This document shows positions 21,784-34,573 of a DNA stretch of 64,000 nucleotides, piece by piece. Source of the stretch: Heliocidaris erythrogramma (Eukaryota > Echinodermata > Echinoidea > Camarodonta > Echinometridae); the NCBI GenBank assembly GCA_025617745.1, contig CM046853.1:3716873-3780872 (forward strand), given 5' to 3'. Position 1 is the first letter of the stretch. Each line of letters opens with the position of its first letter. The position numbers and the translations under genes were made by a program. The notes below the pieces were generated by a model. It saw only the letters and a program-made list of their open reading frames with translations, was not told the DNA's origin and did not search any database.

Positions 21784-22801
21784 TATACCCCCGCCAAACG
21801 AAGTTTGAAGGGGGTATACTGGAATCAGTCGATGGTTGGGCGGTCGGTCGGGCGGTCGGGCGGGCGGTCGGGCGGTCGGTCGGTCCGTTGCAAATCTTGC
21901 GGATCGAACTACTTCCTCAGTTTTTGACCGAAAGTCATGAAATTTGGTACACACATTGGTCTTGGTGGGAAGATGTGCAGGACATATTTTTCGGATGAGT
22001 CGGAATCTGCGTTGCCATGGTAACGGCATATTTATGGCAGAAAATCAAGGAAACACATTGCGGATCAAACTACTTCCTCAGTTTTTGACCGAAAGTCATG
22101 AAATTTGGTACACACATTGGTCTTGGTGGGAAGATGTGCAAGACATATTTTTCGGACGAGTCGGAATCTGCGTTGCCATGGTAACGGCATATTTATGGCA
22201 GAAAATCAAGGAAACACCTTGTGGATCGAACTACTTCCTCAGTTTTTGACCGAAAGTCATGAAATTTGGTACACACATTGGTCTTGATGGGAAGATGTGC
22301 AAGACATATTTTTCGGATGAGTCGGAATGTGCGTTGCCATGGTAACGGCATATTTATGGCAGAAAATCAAGGAAACACATTGCGGATCAAACTACTTCCT
22401 CAGTTTTTGACCGAAAGTCATGAAATTTGGTACACACATTGGTCTTGGTGGGAAGATGTGCAAGACATATTTTTCGGATGAGTCGGAATCTGCGTTGCCA
22501 TGGTAACGGCATATTTATGGCAGAAAATCAAGGAAACGCCTTGCGGATCGAACTACTTCCTCAGTTTTTGACCGAAAGTCATGAAATTTGGTACACACAT
22601 TGGTCTTACTGGGAAGATGTGTACAACATATTTTTTTGATGTGTCGGAAGCTGCGTTGCCATGGAAACGGCATATCTATGGCAGTAAATCAGGGAAAAAT
22701 CTTGCGGATCGAACTACTTCCTCAGTTTTCGACCAAAAGTCAAGAAAGGCTGTTCTCACGGGGCGGGGGTATTAATCATCATCTTCAGTGATATTTCTAG
22801 T
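21784..22801 (+). mobile_element. Helentron-like element, family A, copy 3, exact 161-bp array
   Basis: It starts TTATACCCCCGCCAAACG, a hairpin with GAAGTTTGAAGGGGGTAT, then a (CGGTCGGGCGGT)n tract. Five near-identical units follow at an exact 161-bp spacing (CACACATTGGTCTTG at about 21950, 22111, 22272, 22433, 22594). It closes with CTTCAGTGAT and CTAGT at 22797-22801. Every unit has GTTGCCATGGTAAC (22011, 22172, 22333, 22494; changed at 22655). Five short open frames repeated along it are a by-product of the array. Confidence 0.8.
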
Positions 22802-25069
22802 TTTATTAAAAGTTATTCTTGCCTTTGATTGTTCTTGATCTGATAAACTGGGAAAGCGATTGATTACATTGTTGATGAAGCTCATATATTCTTTATTTTT
22901 TGGGGGGGGGGGGGTGGGGGTGATATGATAAATCTACATAAGACCAAAGTGTGATACAGATTGATATTAGGTCAAAGTATTTTGCTAATTGAATGAAATT
23001 TGATTTCTGCACACCTGTGGATGTAGGAGGACCAAAGCATTGTAGGTTGAAATCAGTCATTAACTTATTATTGCATACATTGTATCTAGCCATGATTATC
23101 TCTTTCTAAAGTTTCCAACATCCAACCTTTTTGCTTTCATGAAGATGTATAATGATCTCATATTTTCAGTATTATTTCAATGTGCTTGATATATGGGGGT
23201 ACATCTACATCGTGTACAAATATTACTGAATATAAAACCCAAAGGTTTTTTTTACCATGCTTCATATCATTTGTTTAGAGCTAGAAGGGCGATAACTCCT
23301 ATACTTGATCACAGAGTTAACACCCTTCTGGCTTTTAACAGACGATGTATTTTGTGCCTGTCTATCAAGCGGTCTGTAAAAAAACAAATGTATGTTGACT
23401 CATAAAGCATTGCAAGTCTATGGTCACTGACATCCTATTGAAACACATGTTATTTTATGATATGCATTTCAATGGGTTGTCCAACAACTTGGACTTATTC
23501 AGCCCTTTTTTGTTCATGCCTTACTGCTTGTTTGTACTTCTTGTTTCATGAAAATGATTGTAATTACTATTTGATTGATGCCAAAGTAGTTTATAAAAAG
23601 AAATTTAAGATTTACTGTATATAATTAATCAGATAGAATTACTTGTCTGTCATAATGTGCTTTGTTCAGGGTTACCCAATACAATTTTGGTGTTAATAAA
23701 CTGACTTGTACCAGTATTTCAAACTGCAGGTCAAAATAAAAATAATTATTATTTCAACAACCATGACTGAATGTTATTTTATCTGTCTATAGGTCTGTAA
23801 GGGTTAACTATTTATAAGTACAGACTGTCAGAATTCTGTAACAAAAGCACTACCGACTCTGATGAGCAATTGATGTACTTGCCTCTATAACTGATGTATT
23901 GGATTTACGAGAAAAATGAGAACTCTAAAGAGAAGTATAGGAAGCACCAATTTTCCATTTATGTCAAGTACAAGTCATGGACATACATGTATCGCCATAC
24001 ATTATCTGAGTTCATGCTACTTACATTTTAAAATTATATGTCAAGTCTGTTCATTATATTTATACATAATTGTTCATTCCATTAAAAAGCAGACTTTGGT
24101 CCATGCATAACAAATATTACTGCGAATAAGAGAGAAGAGAGAAAGAAGTGAAAAAAAAGTTATTCAGCTTTGCAAGCTCAAAACAGTTCAGGAAAATATG
24201 AGCATGGAAAACACTAGCCTTGTAGAAATGTCACTAATTTTTTTCTTAAAGAGCTTCTGTTGACAAAGAAAAATGAAGAAAGAGGGAGAGAGTGAGATGG
24301 GAGGGAGGAAGGAAGGAGAAAGATGGGAGATCTAACAAAATCAATGACTCAACATGAATATTTGCAAGATTCATAGCTCATCATATAAATAAATTCCCGT
24401 GTATTGCAAAAGGACATACATGTATACACTGAAAGTATCAAATACTGTATATTGCATTCTCAAACAATTTATCAGTCAAGTGTTCTATATTTCTGACCCA
24501 TGAAATAAGACTTGCTGCTCAGAAAATGAAGCTGCATTAAATGAGCAAATCTGACAATAAGTTGTACAGCTGATAGATGACTGAATTTCATCTGTCAATA
24601 GAGTAAATTTTCCTCTTTCGGTGGGTATCGAAAACTGCATATTCATTCCTCATACTATCTTTCCATCTTTGTTGATGCAGCATGTGATATGTATCTATCC
24701 TCAACATTCCCAACTGTTTTTCTGCATAAGAGTTCTGATTAACAAAAACATGATAACATATAGATATATATATATGGTGCACAAAGATGCAACAAATACA
24801 AGGATAATATGTGCTTGCTAAAATTTCTCTTGAATGTTTTAACTAACCCGCTCACATACTTTTCCAATGATTGCACAACAGTGAATCAAAATACTTTTTG
24901 ATCACATGGAACTGTTTACAGCAGCTTGAAAATGACCCGTTTAAATTATCAATAATTCCAAAAGCAAACATACATGATCATCCTGAAGATTTTGTTTGTG
25001 ATGGAGCAATAATTTATAATCAATAAGGTAAGGTTTCAGTCCATCATAATGCAGCAGGAAATAGACAAA
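22802..25069. other. Gene-free intergenic stretch
   Basis: A G-run at 22903-22921 and a hairpin region at 23408-23487 are the only visible structures. In the hairpin, GACATCCTATTGAAACA pairs with TTTCAATGGGTTGTC, and it shares CAAGTCTATGGTCAC-type sequence with 7655-7815. Purine-rich GGGAGGAAGGAAGGAG lies near 24300. No supported exon. Confidence 0.5.
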
Positions 25070-25378
25070 GGCCCGTATTCTCGAAAGGCGCCTAACTTAG
25101 CCCCTGCCTAAATGTGTAGATTTAGGCCTATGAAGTATGGAGAGCCAAATGTCACCCTCCTTTAATCTTTCAAAATCATAATAGTTCTGGGATTAAATGC
25201 AAATACAAAAAGCCGATACAATAGAATTGATTTCTGATGCTCATTTCATGCCAGAAAATAAATTAGTTTCTTTATTCTATTAGATAAATATAGTAATTTA
25301 TATGGGACTTAGGGGTTGGCAAATGGCCTTCCATAAATGGAAGGCCTCACTTTTCCTCACTTTTGAGAAATACGGGCC
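25070..25378. mobile_element. MITE with GGCCCGTATTCTC termini
   Basis: The left GGCCCGTATTCTCGAAA is inverse to the right TTTTGAGAAATACGGGCC. At about 309 bp it has the size and ends of the element at 31635-31947, a second member of the same family in this window. No coding capacity. Confidence 0.75.
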
Positions 25379-26876
25379 AATTACACCAAATCCATGACCT
25401 TTACCAACAATAAATAAATTTTCATAAACGATACAGAACAATCTCCTTTGTAAAAGCTTTTGCCAATGCAGGCATATTTGTTAAAATTCTGGATCATTTT
25501 TTTATCACCTTTCAGCTAGATCCTGATTAAGTGGAAAAGTTCAGTATGTAGTTATGACTGACAAATGTCTAAAATGAATGCATCACAAAGTCTTTTGATT
25601 GTGTTATCATACCTCCCTTCCTCTACGGTGAAGTACATATACAATGTTCTGATAACGGAGAGGTAAATGAATGGATACTAAACATTATGATCTTTACCAA
25701 CATATCTTTTAAAAATTTATCAACAAAATGAAATAGTTTGTAAACAAATCTTTCGGCATATTACTCCCAGTGTTAAAGATCGTATGCTCGATCTGTAATG
25801 AAAAACACAAGATTTGTTTACAAATTAAAAATTCCTCCCCAGTCAAGCTTCTTCGTTTACTAAAATGAAATAGATTTACTCTTTTGTTGTAATAGTTGGA
25901 AGCACCATGAGGGGAGAAAATAACCTTAAGAAGTTTTTTTCTACAAGAATTGCACAGTATCACTTATTCATTAGGGAGACTTGACAAAATGATTCAAAGT
26001 TGACCCCATGAATTCAAACGTTTCTGAGCTCCTGATTCACTGGAATATATTTGCATATTCTAAACCTATCAAAAATTATTAGGAATTTTTAATGGTGAAC
26101 TTTGTGCTTCGATGAGAAACAATATTTGATCACTCGGACTGATAAATCATACTTACTCACTGGGTGGCCATTCAAAACACACTGGCTGAGACTTCAAAGA
26201 ACTTGGTCAAACGTACATGAGCTGACACATAGAAAACTTTTCACTGGACCTCTGGCCTTGCCCAACAAGGTTGTTTACCCTTTCAATGTCTCATGAAATA
26301 CATGTACTAGTCTAAATTCATAGTAATCTTACAAAGTACATCTTCACCAAACCCATGATCTTAACCTACGATGTGGTTAACTTTAAAAATATGATAATAA
26401 TGTCTAGGATAATGAGCTCAAATAATAAAGATGAACAAATATATATATATTCTTTTCAAATGACACCCGTCTAAATCACTGGAAGGATAATTACATGCAG
26501 ATTTACATGCATGATACACCTCACTGACCTTATACTCTATTTTGTTTGTCAAAACTCAAATGCCAGTTCAGACACACATTCAAAATTGCAAATAAACAAT
26601 AAATATCATATCTCTACTCATATATAAAGTATAACCATGGTCAAGGAATCCTTTTCAGGTCAATTAGCATAAACAGTTATATGTTTCACATCTACAAAGA
26701 TATTTTGTTCATGAATGTACAATACATAAAAATCTAATCAAATTAGGAAATACATTTGTTTGTCATGCCTTTTCTTTTAATATCATATCAAAAATTCTCT
26801 GTCTAGAAATTGATAACAACCAAATAATAGAGTCATGAAATTACATTTCATGTAGATGATAAATATTTGAGTATAC
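25379..26876. other. Intergenic, possible 3' region of NCKIPSD
   Basis: AT-rich with no coding similarity. It lies downstream of the minus-strand NCKIPSD stop codon and may hold its 3' UTR; I found no poly(A) signal that I trust. Confidence 0.35.
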
Positions 26877-26997
26877 CCTATTGGTCCTACAGACTGCACC
26901 AATTGTCCTATGCTAATATAAATATTTCTGTATAATATGCTACCATGAGTCAGTGGTTTCCCTAGCCCTAAACCCTAACCCTATGTAGGACCAATGG
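26877..26997. repeat. Small inverted repeat next to a telomere-like tract
   Basis: CCTATTGGTCCTACA near 26878 pairs with TGTAGGACCAATGGG near 26984. CCCTAAACCCTAACCCTA at 26965-26982 sits against the right arm. Like the element at 5457-5907, a telomere-like run abuts an inverted repeat. Confidence 0.5.
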
Positions 26998-27124
26998 GAG
27001 GTTGCCAAATATTAACATCAACACATGTTAACTTTCTTATTGTACTCTGAAACATGATTATTGTGCATATTATAGTGGAGGGAGAAAGAAACAAGCTGGT
27101 TGTTAAGACTAAAGACCTTTAAAA

Positions 27125-30100
27125 CTATCTTGTGAACTTTGAGCCAAAGGTTTGTTGGATCTCTTTGATGATAAGTTGGTCCTGTTCACTCTCTTGACCT
27201 TCTTCTATCGCTATAGCAACAAAGGCTCTCTCAAGCTCTGGTAACCTATGACAATCATCCCAGTATGATGTATTGGTAAAGATGCTATGGATGAGAGACA
27301 AATACTCAGTCCGAACCTGTCAACAAATAAATAATAGGCAGATGTCAGAATCAAAGTTTACTCTCTTAGTTGTGTATTCACATTGTGAAAACATTACATA
27401 GAGGTGATTATTCTCTAAAAAAAAGAATGGAGACAAATTCTCGGTACAAACCTGCCATAAAACATATAACATGGAGATAAAGTTTATACTCTTTTATTTG
27501 TGTACTCATTGTTTAAACATCATGATGTAGTAAAATGAACCTTTAAAGAGGTTTAGGTGACATGATTTGTTGCACAAACCAAAAAGATCAGCAGACTATA
27601 TTGATAAAACTAACCTGATCGCCTGGATTCAAGTCTGTTATCTGCCTTACAATGATATCAATCAATACTTTCATATCATTGGAGTAGAAGAGGTCAGAGG
27701 TCGTAGGACTTGAAAACATGTCTTCCATGAACTTGAGAAGAGAATCCTGTGTATCTGAGCAATGATCAAATACCTTCACTGGATCCACTAAACACAAAAG
27801 ATAAGGTTGAAGTAATTGTATTAAAACAGCACATGGAATATCATAATGAGGTAACCCATTCTCTCAATGTGAAGTACTAACAATGCGCATGCCATGTCAT
27901 GGCATGCCAAGGTCATTGCCCTTTGCAAATCCAATTGACAAGGACTAAGTTGTTATAACAGTGAGCTGTGCCTGTATTCAAGTCCATACAAAATTATATT
28001 ACACTCTATTCATAAACAAAGAGTTTAAAATTGATAAGAAATCTTTGGAAACTGAAATTTTCCAAACAAATGCCCAACAAAAATGGGTATACATACAATT
28101 CTTATCCAAACAGTACAATAAAACGAAGTCTTGTCAAGTTAGAATGCTTTTTCATTAAATGCTCCTTCATTACTGTTACATAAAACTTTTATGTCATGAT
28201 TCATGACATCAAAATAAATGTCAATGACTTAGCTTATGCAGAGATTTATGTCACGATTCACTATAAGTTTTAAGCAATAGAGGGTTCCCTGAAGCAGCCA
28301 TGCTGGAGGACATAATGATAAAAACCTGTGCACTAGACCATAACAATGGCTTTTCATAGTCTGATGCAGAGGCTTTTATTGTTATGTCCTCCAGTATGGC
28401 TGCCATGGGAATACTCTATAGGTCTTGTACCCTGAATTGCACTCAAGGTGTATTTTTACCAACTCACCTCCTCTGTTGACTAGAAGCATAATCCTTTCAC
28501 TGAAACTCTTTGCACTCCTCTTCTCTGCTAGCACTTTCATCACAATATTATCAGCAGGAACTGAAAAAATACATCAAATAACACTTTATGTAAACCATTC
28601 TTTGAAAAATTAAACCTATATGATGAAATGGTTATCTCTTAAATTTGGAGGGTACCATACGTGTATTCCCAAGAGATTCACAAAGCTTTTTATTTCAAAC
28701 CTATCTATGTAGGAAGTAAAGTAAATAAAATACTTTCACTCATTCTAAGCCTGATCGGTTAGTCACGTACGGACATTTGACTAATTTTTAAAGTTTGAAG
28801 GCCTGTAGAAAATAAGTATTCAATTGCAGAGAGCTATTTTATGTTTCATTGTGAAGGGCATCACTGAAGGAGTTGAAATTTTATAAAATTTGGTTCTCAT
28901 AGTCGCCTTCTGATATTATAATCCATAAAATATTCAATGTCACGGACGGACAAAATGCCTACTCTTAACCGATCAGGCTCTTCTCTCTTTATCTCAATTT
29001 TTTTCTGTATCATAACAATATTGTCCAAGTAACTACTAGTTTTGATTTTACAAACAATGGATCAAAATACATTGCCTGCATTAGCCATGAGAGAAGAAAG
29101 ATTTTGCTGCAAGAGTGGTTTATTTGCTTGACAAAGTGTGACAGTCCAGACTCACACTAGCAATAGATTGGCATCACCAAACATGAACTCTGAATACTTA
29201 ATGAGAGTGAGGCATCTTACTGGTCTCTTTACCCGCTTGATCAACTAAGGATTTTCAGCAAAACTGAGTCAAGTTAAATCCTTCACAATTTATGCTTACA
29301 TACTGCATAATCCACCTTGTTCAATAATTTTTAGGAAGTTTCTTTCACAATGTCATCACATGACCAGTACTTTAACTTTATCTTTAAACATTTTGCAAAA
29401 TCATAAGGTGTTTTGCTTTTTCAAAAAGGTTACATGAAAGGGCTAATCCTCATGACCCTGCCCTATTAACCCGTTGACTACTGGATTTTCTCATTCCCAT
29501 AGGCTTAATAAAGGGACCACTTGGTTCCCATAGGCTTAATAAAGGGACCACTTGGTTCCCATAGGCTTCATAAAGGGACCACTCGGTTCCCATAGGCTTA
29601 ATAAAGGGACCACTCGGTTCCCATAGGCTTAATAAAGGGACCACTCGGTTCCCATAGGCTTAATAAAGGGACCACTTGGTACCCATAGGCTTAATAACGG
29701 GACCACTCGGTTCCCATAGGCTTAATAACGGGACCACTCGGTTCCCATAGGCTTAATAAAGGGACCACTCGGTTCCCATAGGCTTAATAAAGGGACCACT
29801 CGGTTCCCATAGGCTTAATAAAGGGACCACTTGGTTCCCATAGGCTTAATAAAGGGACCACTCGGTTTATGAAACTACCTCGGAGATGAAGATTGAAGGC
29901 AAGAATAAGGTTGACAAACAGGTCTGGTACTTGATCTAGTTCATCAGCAGGAGGAGGATTATCTATGGAGTCTAGCAAGTAGTTTACAAAGTCTGCATTC
30001 AGTTGATCTGCATAAAACACACACAAAGATTTTCACAGTTATTTTGGGAAAAAATATCAAAGAGAAGCCTTCTCTGAATTCTAAAACAAATCAGTGGAGA

Positions 30101-33100
30101 ATGTAAAGCTGACCTGACAATGTCATAAGAAACAAATTCTTTAAACTTAAGGATGCATGCATGGACACACATACCGACAGATAGAGATTGAGAACTAGTA
30201 GCATAAACATATTTCCTCTGTAGTCAATATGCCTGAAACTTAGATATATGATAGAACACTTAGAGAAATGAAGCCTTGAATAAAGAAAAAATGAAAAAAT
30301 GAAAAAATGAAAGGAAAGCACTTTAGCCATAAATGTACCTTACTTCATTTGTAAAAGAGGAAAATAGATACATTAGTCACAACTCAGCATAACAGAAAAT
30401 ATATAAGATTCCAGGGGAGCGTTTCATCAAGCATTTTGTCAGAGATTTTTACAGACTATTGTTATAAGCTACTGAAATCCTTGCATCTGATTAGCTGAGA
30501 GCAAATTTGTCAGCAAAAATCACTGACAAAACGCTTGATGAAATGCTCCCCTGGTTACTTACATCAAATCTGAACCACTCTGATTATATCGTTTGCACAA
30601 GTTACAATACGCTGTCATATAGAGATGAACATGAAAATTTGCATTCGTTGTTCTATGAATTCTCGACCAAAATTAATAATCACATCGTAAATATAGTGAG
30701 TATGACTAACCATAATGACTGAAAGGAATCGGTTCTCCAGTTGAGAGTAACATCATAGATACTACAGCTGAGTAGCAGAGCTTGGGGATGTTTTCCTGGT
30801 CTGTCTTCATATCCCTAGCGAGCTCCACTGGGAGGACTGAGCATAAAAGACTAGATAGAGCATCTCGGTCTAGGTTACACAATGCTCCAAACACCTTCAG
30901 CAGAAGCAGACGAAGAGATGACCGGTGCTCCTACATGCACATGAATGATAATTCACAATTCTTAATTTCTTTCAGATTTACATGTATAGCTGGAAATCTT
31001 TGTAAATGTTGTACTTCTTCACATTTCCCCGTCCCTCCAGACATAGAATGAAATAACAGTAATATAACAATTTCATGTTGACTTACCATTTGATAGTATA
31101 ACACCAGATTCTGGATATATTCAAAATGATCTTTCTTCACCACTGCTTTACAAACCCTTGGATCGGCATCAGCCTTTAAAGAAAACAACATGAAACAAGA
31201 TAAAACTCTTAGAAATGAATTAAAGAAAGTGAATTAATTTCTGAATTTGTGATGCTTCAAAAAATATTATGTAGATACAAACAGGTGAACTTCTAAATAT
31301 AATCATGGCAATCACACACACACAAAAAAATGATATAATGGGCATGTAATATTGTTGTTTTCAAGAACTATAATGGTATGCAAAGATAAAAAAAAATCAA
31401 ATTGCAACAAAGTATGTTCAAATGTCCTCACCATAATTACAATAATAATAATAATAATACCTGGCATTTATAACGCGCCTTTCCCAAAGTGGCCCAAAGC
31501 GCTAGATATATATTATTACCCCGGTCATTGGATTCTGGTACGCCCGCACACAATGTATGCACATTCTCCACTCCCTGGGGAGCATTCCAGCAATGGGCAG
31601 TACAGTGACGCTCACATGCTAAGCAAATGACAATGGCCCGTATTCTGAACTGTGGTTTAACTTAAACCATGGTCTAAATCTGTGGTTTAACTATGGGTAG
31701 CCAAACATGTCAAAACTTTGTTTACATTGTATGTTCCTTATGTTTACTGGATTCTGGTCTGATGCTTTAATGGTCAAGAAAACTATTGTACTTATCATTC
31801 CCAGACAGTTTTTAAAAGTTTGAGTACCAAAAAATGCTGATAAATTGAATATCTACTGTTAGAGATTTGTGTCACATTTGGGTGCCCATAGTTAAACCAC
31901 ACATTTAGACCAGAGTTTAAGTTAAACCGGAGTTCAGAATACGGGCCATTAACTTTCGGCATCCTACCGGGTACCCATTTTAACACCTGGGTGGAGAGTG
32001 GCAAATGTAGATTAACGTCTTGCCAAAGGACGCTAGTGCTGCGCTGGGATTCGAACCCCGGACCTCGTGGTTCACAGTCCGGGGACTTATCCACTGATCC
32101 ACTTATCCACTGATCCACAATGTACTTAAATGATTACATAGCAACTAAGTAATCAAGTTAACAGTCCAGTAATATTTCTTCACAATCATAACCCAATTAT
32201 TTATGCCGTCAGATATTCATAATTAAACCATTAAAAAGATTGGAATACTTACTAATATTGTGATGAGTTCTTCTAAGTGTCCCTTGATGATGGCCTCATC
32301 TTCATGTAATGCCCAACTCCTCTGCTGTGCATCATCCTTACAAGCCGTCAGCTCTTTAAAGATGATCTCTAACCTGTCATGATCTCGGCTTCCTTCAATG
32401 ATGATGTTGGAGCTGGTCACATTCTTTATTGAACAATAATGATGCACGTCAATAAAATGTTTTCTTTACATAAAGAATAACAACCTCTATGAATAACTCT
32501 TTCAGTGCCGATGTCATATATATGTGACAGATAGACTTGTCATTTTCATTCACCAATTGCTTGACCACAGAAAAGGTACATGTATATGGTGGTCAATTTA
32601 TATCGAAAATTTGAGCATAAATCAAGCATTCTAAATATATGATTATTATTATATATGCTACCATAGAAATTTTCAGAGAAAATTGCAGATTTTAAAAAAG
32701 ATATTACCTTATTTCAACGTAAAACAATTGTAAACGGATGAGAAACCATAAAGTAATGGACAAAAAAGAAACTCAAATGTAATTTTCAATCATTCTTATG
32801 CATAACGTTGGGTAAAGTAATAATGTTTTGGTATTATAAGAAATGGTAATAAATTTCCTACAAGTTTTGTACACAATATTTTGTGAAATAGTAGATGGTT
32901 AATGAAGTGCAGACATTTAAAAAATAAGCATTGATCACATTTTGGTAAAATTTTGAAGAGAGCTAAACCCCTTGGCACAGTAATAGTTAAACAAGACAAT
33001 ATTGTACAAAATGTAACATTTTGAAATAGCCTATGCAAATGAACTGACAACATCTTTCGCAACGAAGCAACATGTATATGGTATTGAGGCTTATGATTTA

Positions 33101-34486
33101 TGATTCTTTTATATGAAAAAAACCTCTCACTGCATCTTTGGGTAATATTATACATGAGAGAAACAATTCTAAATTCCTTTGCAAAGAAGTAGGTCATTAG
33201 AACAGCATGACTACAAGTCTCAACAGTTTAGTATAATCCACTAGCATATATACCCATGCTGACTTTTCAATTCTCTGGAATAGAAATGTTATACATGTAC
33301 TACTAATAATGATTTACAGCATAATCATGTACACTGAACACAAACATTAAAATGATTCACTCACCAGATCCACTGTTAAACTTGATAGAATTGCACCAAT
33401 GACACTTCTAACTTCAGGCACTGCGGATCCTACTCCCTCTAAGACAGTTCTTACAGCTTGCTTTGACATATCATAGCTCAAGTTAGTTTCTATTCTAACT
33501 TGCTCCACCAGCTCACCAAGTAGTCCCTTGGGTATTACAGGTTCTGAGGACACTTGACTATGATTGGGTGTTTTTCTATCAGCATTACTAGATGATTTGG
33601 GTGTAGATGTGGCTACTGCTTGGCTAGAATGGCTTGAGTCAGTTTGATCTTGAGGCTTCTGCTTTACACTCTCATTTCTCTGAGGTGGTTTAGGAGCAGC
33701 TCTAGTCTTTGTTGAGGACCTTGCTGAACGTGATACTCCTGCTGCTTGCTCTGCATGGGTAGAGGAGTTCTGTTGTGTAGGAGGTGGTGGTGCTCTTCGA
33801 AGCTCGGTAGAGGTCTGTCTTGGGAGATCTGGGGCTTTCCTTTTGGGCTGTCCACCAGAGGACGGCGAGTTGCCTTGGAGAATCGACTGTCTATGTTGTA
33901 CAAGCTTCCTGTTTGGTAATACAGTACCATAATAATGATAAAATAAAATGTGATTAAAATTCTACCCATTGCCTCGGAGCTGGTTTATCCCTGTATTAAC
34001 CCTATGGGAATTTGAGAATTCAGTAGTCTACAGGGTAATGGGACATAATTTGAATAAATTTGCTACACAATATTTTTGATTATGGTATCTCATGAAAATA
34101 TACATGTGTGATATTACTCCATAGACAGTAGTATGGCAAGACTTTCATATTCCAGGATTGCCTTTTATTCAAACATGATAAGATCTAATTCACTGAATGT
34201 ATACATACTGTAAGTTATCTCTCTGCCGCTGTGAAAGTGATCCTCCCTTCTCAGTGGATGCCAGATGGATGAACTCAATGGCTCTGTCAATGGACCTGAG
34301 TACCTCATCATTAGATACTTGGTCTTTTTCGATGTACTTGGCTGGAACATACCCCATCTGGCCTAAGTGGTTCATGACATGCCACCAATGTTCATCTGTT
34401 TTCTCAAGAAGAGTGAACTGGTCACCTTCTCTGAAACTCAATGATGTTGCAGCTTCGGAGTTGTAGGGGTATGTTGCACGATACAT
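27125..34486 (-). CDS. NCKIPSD: NCK-interacting protein with SH3 domain (SPIN90/DIP)
   Basis: Nine coding exons on the minus strand: 34486-34209, 33908-33365, 32423-32253, 31173-31087, 30930-30711, 30007-29879, 28560-28468, 27787-27615, 27316-27125. All junctions are GT/AG, phases join without a break, and the product is 628 aa. Residues 1-58 are an SH3 domain ([24 protein letters not shown]). About 100-215 is proline- and serine-rich ([18 protein letters not shown]). The rest is the leucine-rich SPIN90/Ldb17 domain ([42 protein letters not shown]). The vertebrate protein binds Nck, N-WASP and Arp2/3 and helps start unbranched actin filaments. The start ATG lies 8 nt after a splice acceptor (34495-34496), so a non-coding first exon lies upstream and was not found. 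Introns hold a minisatellite, a SINE and MITEs. Confidence 0.96.
28268..28422. repeat. Inverted repeat in NCKIPSD intron 7
   Basis: GGCAGCCATACTGGAGGACAT-like sequence is present in both orientations (CAGCCATGCTGGAGGACATA at 28296 and TATGTCCTCCAGTATGGCTG at 28384), with weaker pairing inside. It is probably a small palindromic MITE of about 150 bp. Intron 7 here means the intron between the exons at 28468 and 27787. Confidence 0.6.
29495..29868 (-). repeat. 31-bp minisatellite at the NCKIPSD exon 6 donor
   Basis: About twelve copies of a 31-bp unit (GGTTCCCATAGGCTTAATAA plus AGGGACCACTC) run up to within about ten bases of the donor of the exon at 29879-30007. The unit is not a multiple of three, yet on the minus strand the reading frame that continues from the exon stays open through nearly the whole array. 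Copies differ by C/T and A/C changes, as expected for an active array. Confidence 0.85.
30411..30554. mobile_element. MITE with CCAGGGGAGCGTTTCATCAAG termini
   Basis: About 33 bp at each end are inverted copies (GGGGAGCGTTTCATCAAGC and GCTTGATGAAATGCTCCCC, then TTTTGTCAGAGA). It lies in the NCKIPSD intron between the exons at 30711 and 30007. A one-armed relative is present upstream of each histone H1 copy (for example 42996-43085). Confidence 0.8.
31440..32115 (-). mobile_element. tRNA-derived SINE interrupted by a MITE
   Basis: On the minus strand a tRNA-like head (AGTGGATAAGTCCCCGGAC, then GGTCCGGGGTTCGAATCC with a B box) is followed by a body (CGTCCTTTGGCAAGACG, CCACCCAGGTG) and a tail ending TATAAATGCCAGG and (TATTAT)n. 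The MITE 31635-31947 splits the body. A diverged relative of the body lies at 49690-49800. It sits in the NCKIPSD intron between the exons at 32253 and 31173. Confidence 0.75.
31635..31947. mobile_element. MITE with GGCCCGTATTCTGAAC termini, nested in SINE
   Basis: The left GGCCCGTATTCTGAACT is inverse to the right AGTTCAGAATACGGGCC. A second inner pair, GGTTTAACTTAAACC and AGTTTAAGTTAAACC, extends the arms. At 313 bp it matches the family member at 25070-25378. Removing it rejoins the SINE. Confidence 0.8.
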
Positions 34487-34573
34487 AGTCGAAGCTGAAA
34501 GAAATTATATCATTAATGTCTTTCAAGAGGAAGGTAAAACAACATCAAGACAAATTATAATTCATAAACTAGA

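Noticed and set aside
21944-22791. Repeated 60-100 codon frames beginning MVHTLVL
   Set aside because: They recur every 161 bp because of the tandem array; no exon or protein match.
29450-29878. Possible protein with [12 protein letters not shown] repeats
   Set aside because: It is the 31-bp minisatellite read in frame; a clear splice donor precedes it, and the NCKIPSD protein continues in the next exon.
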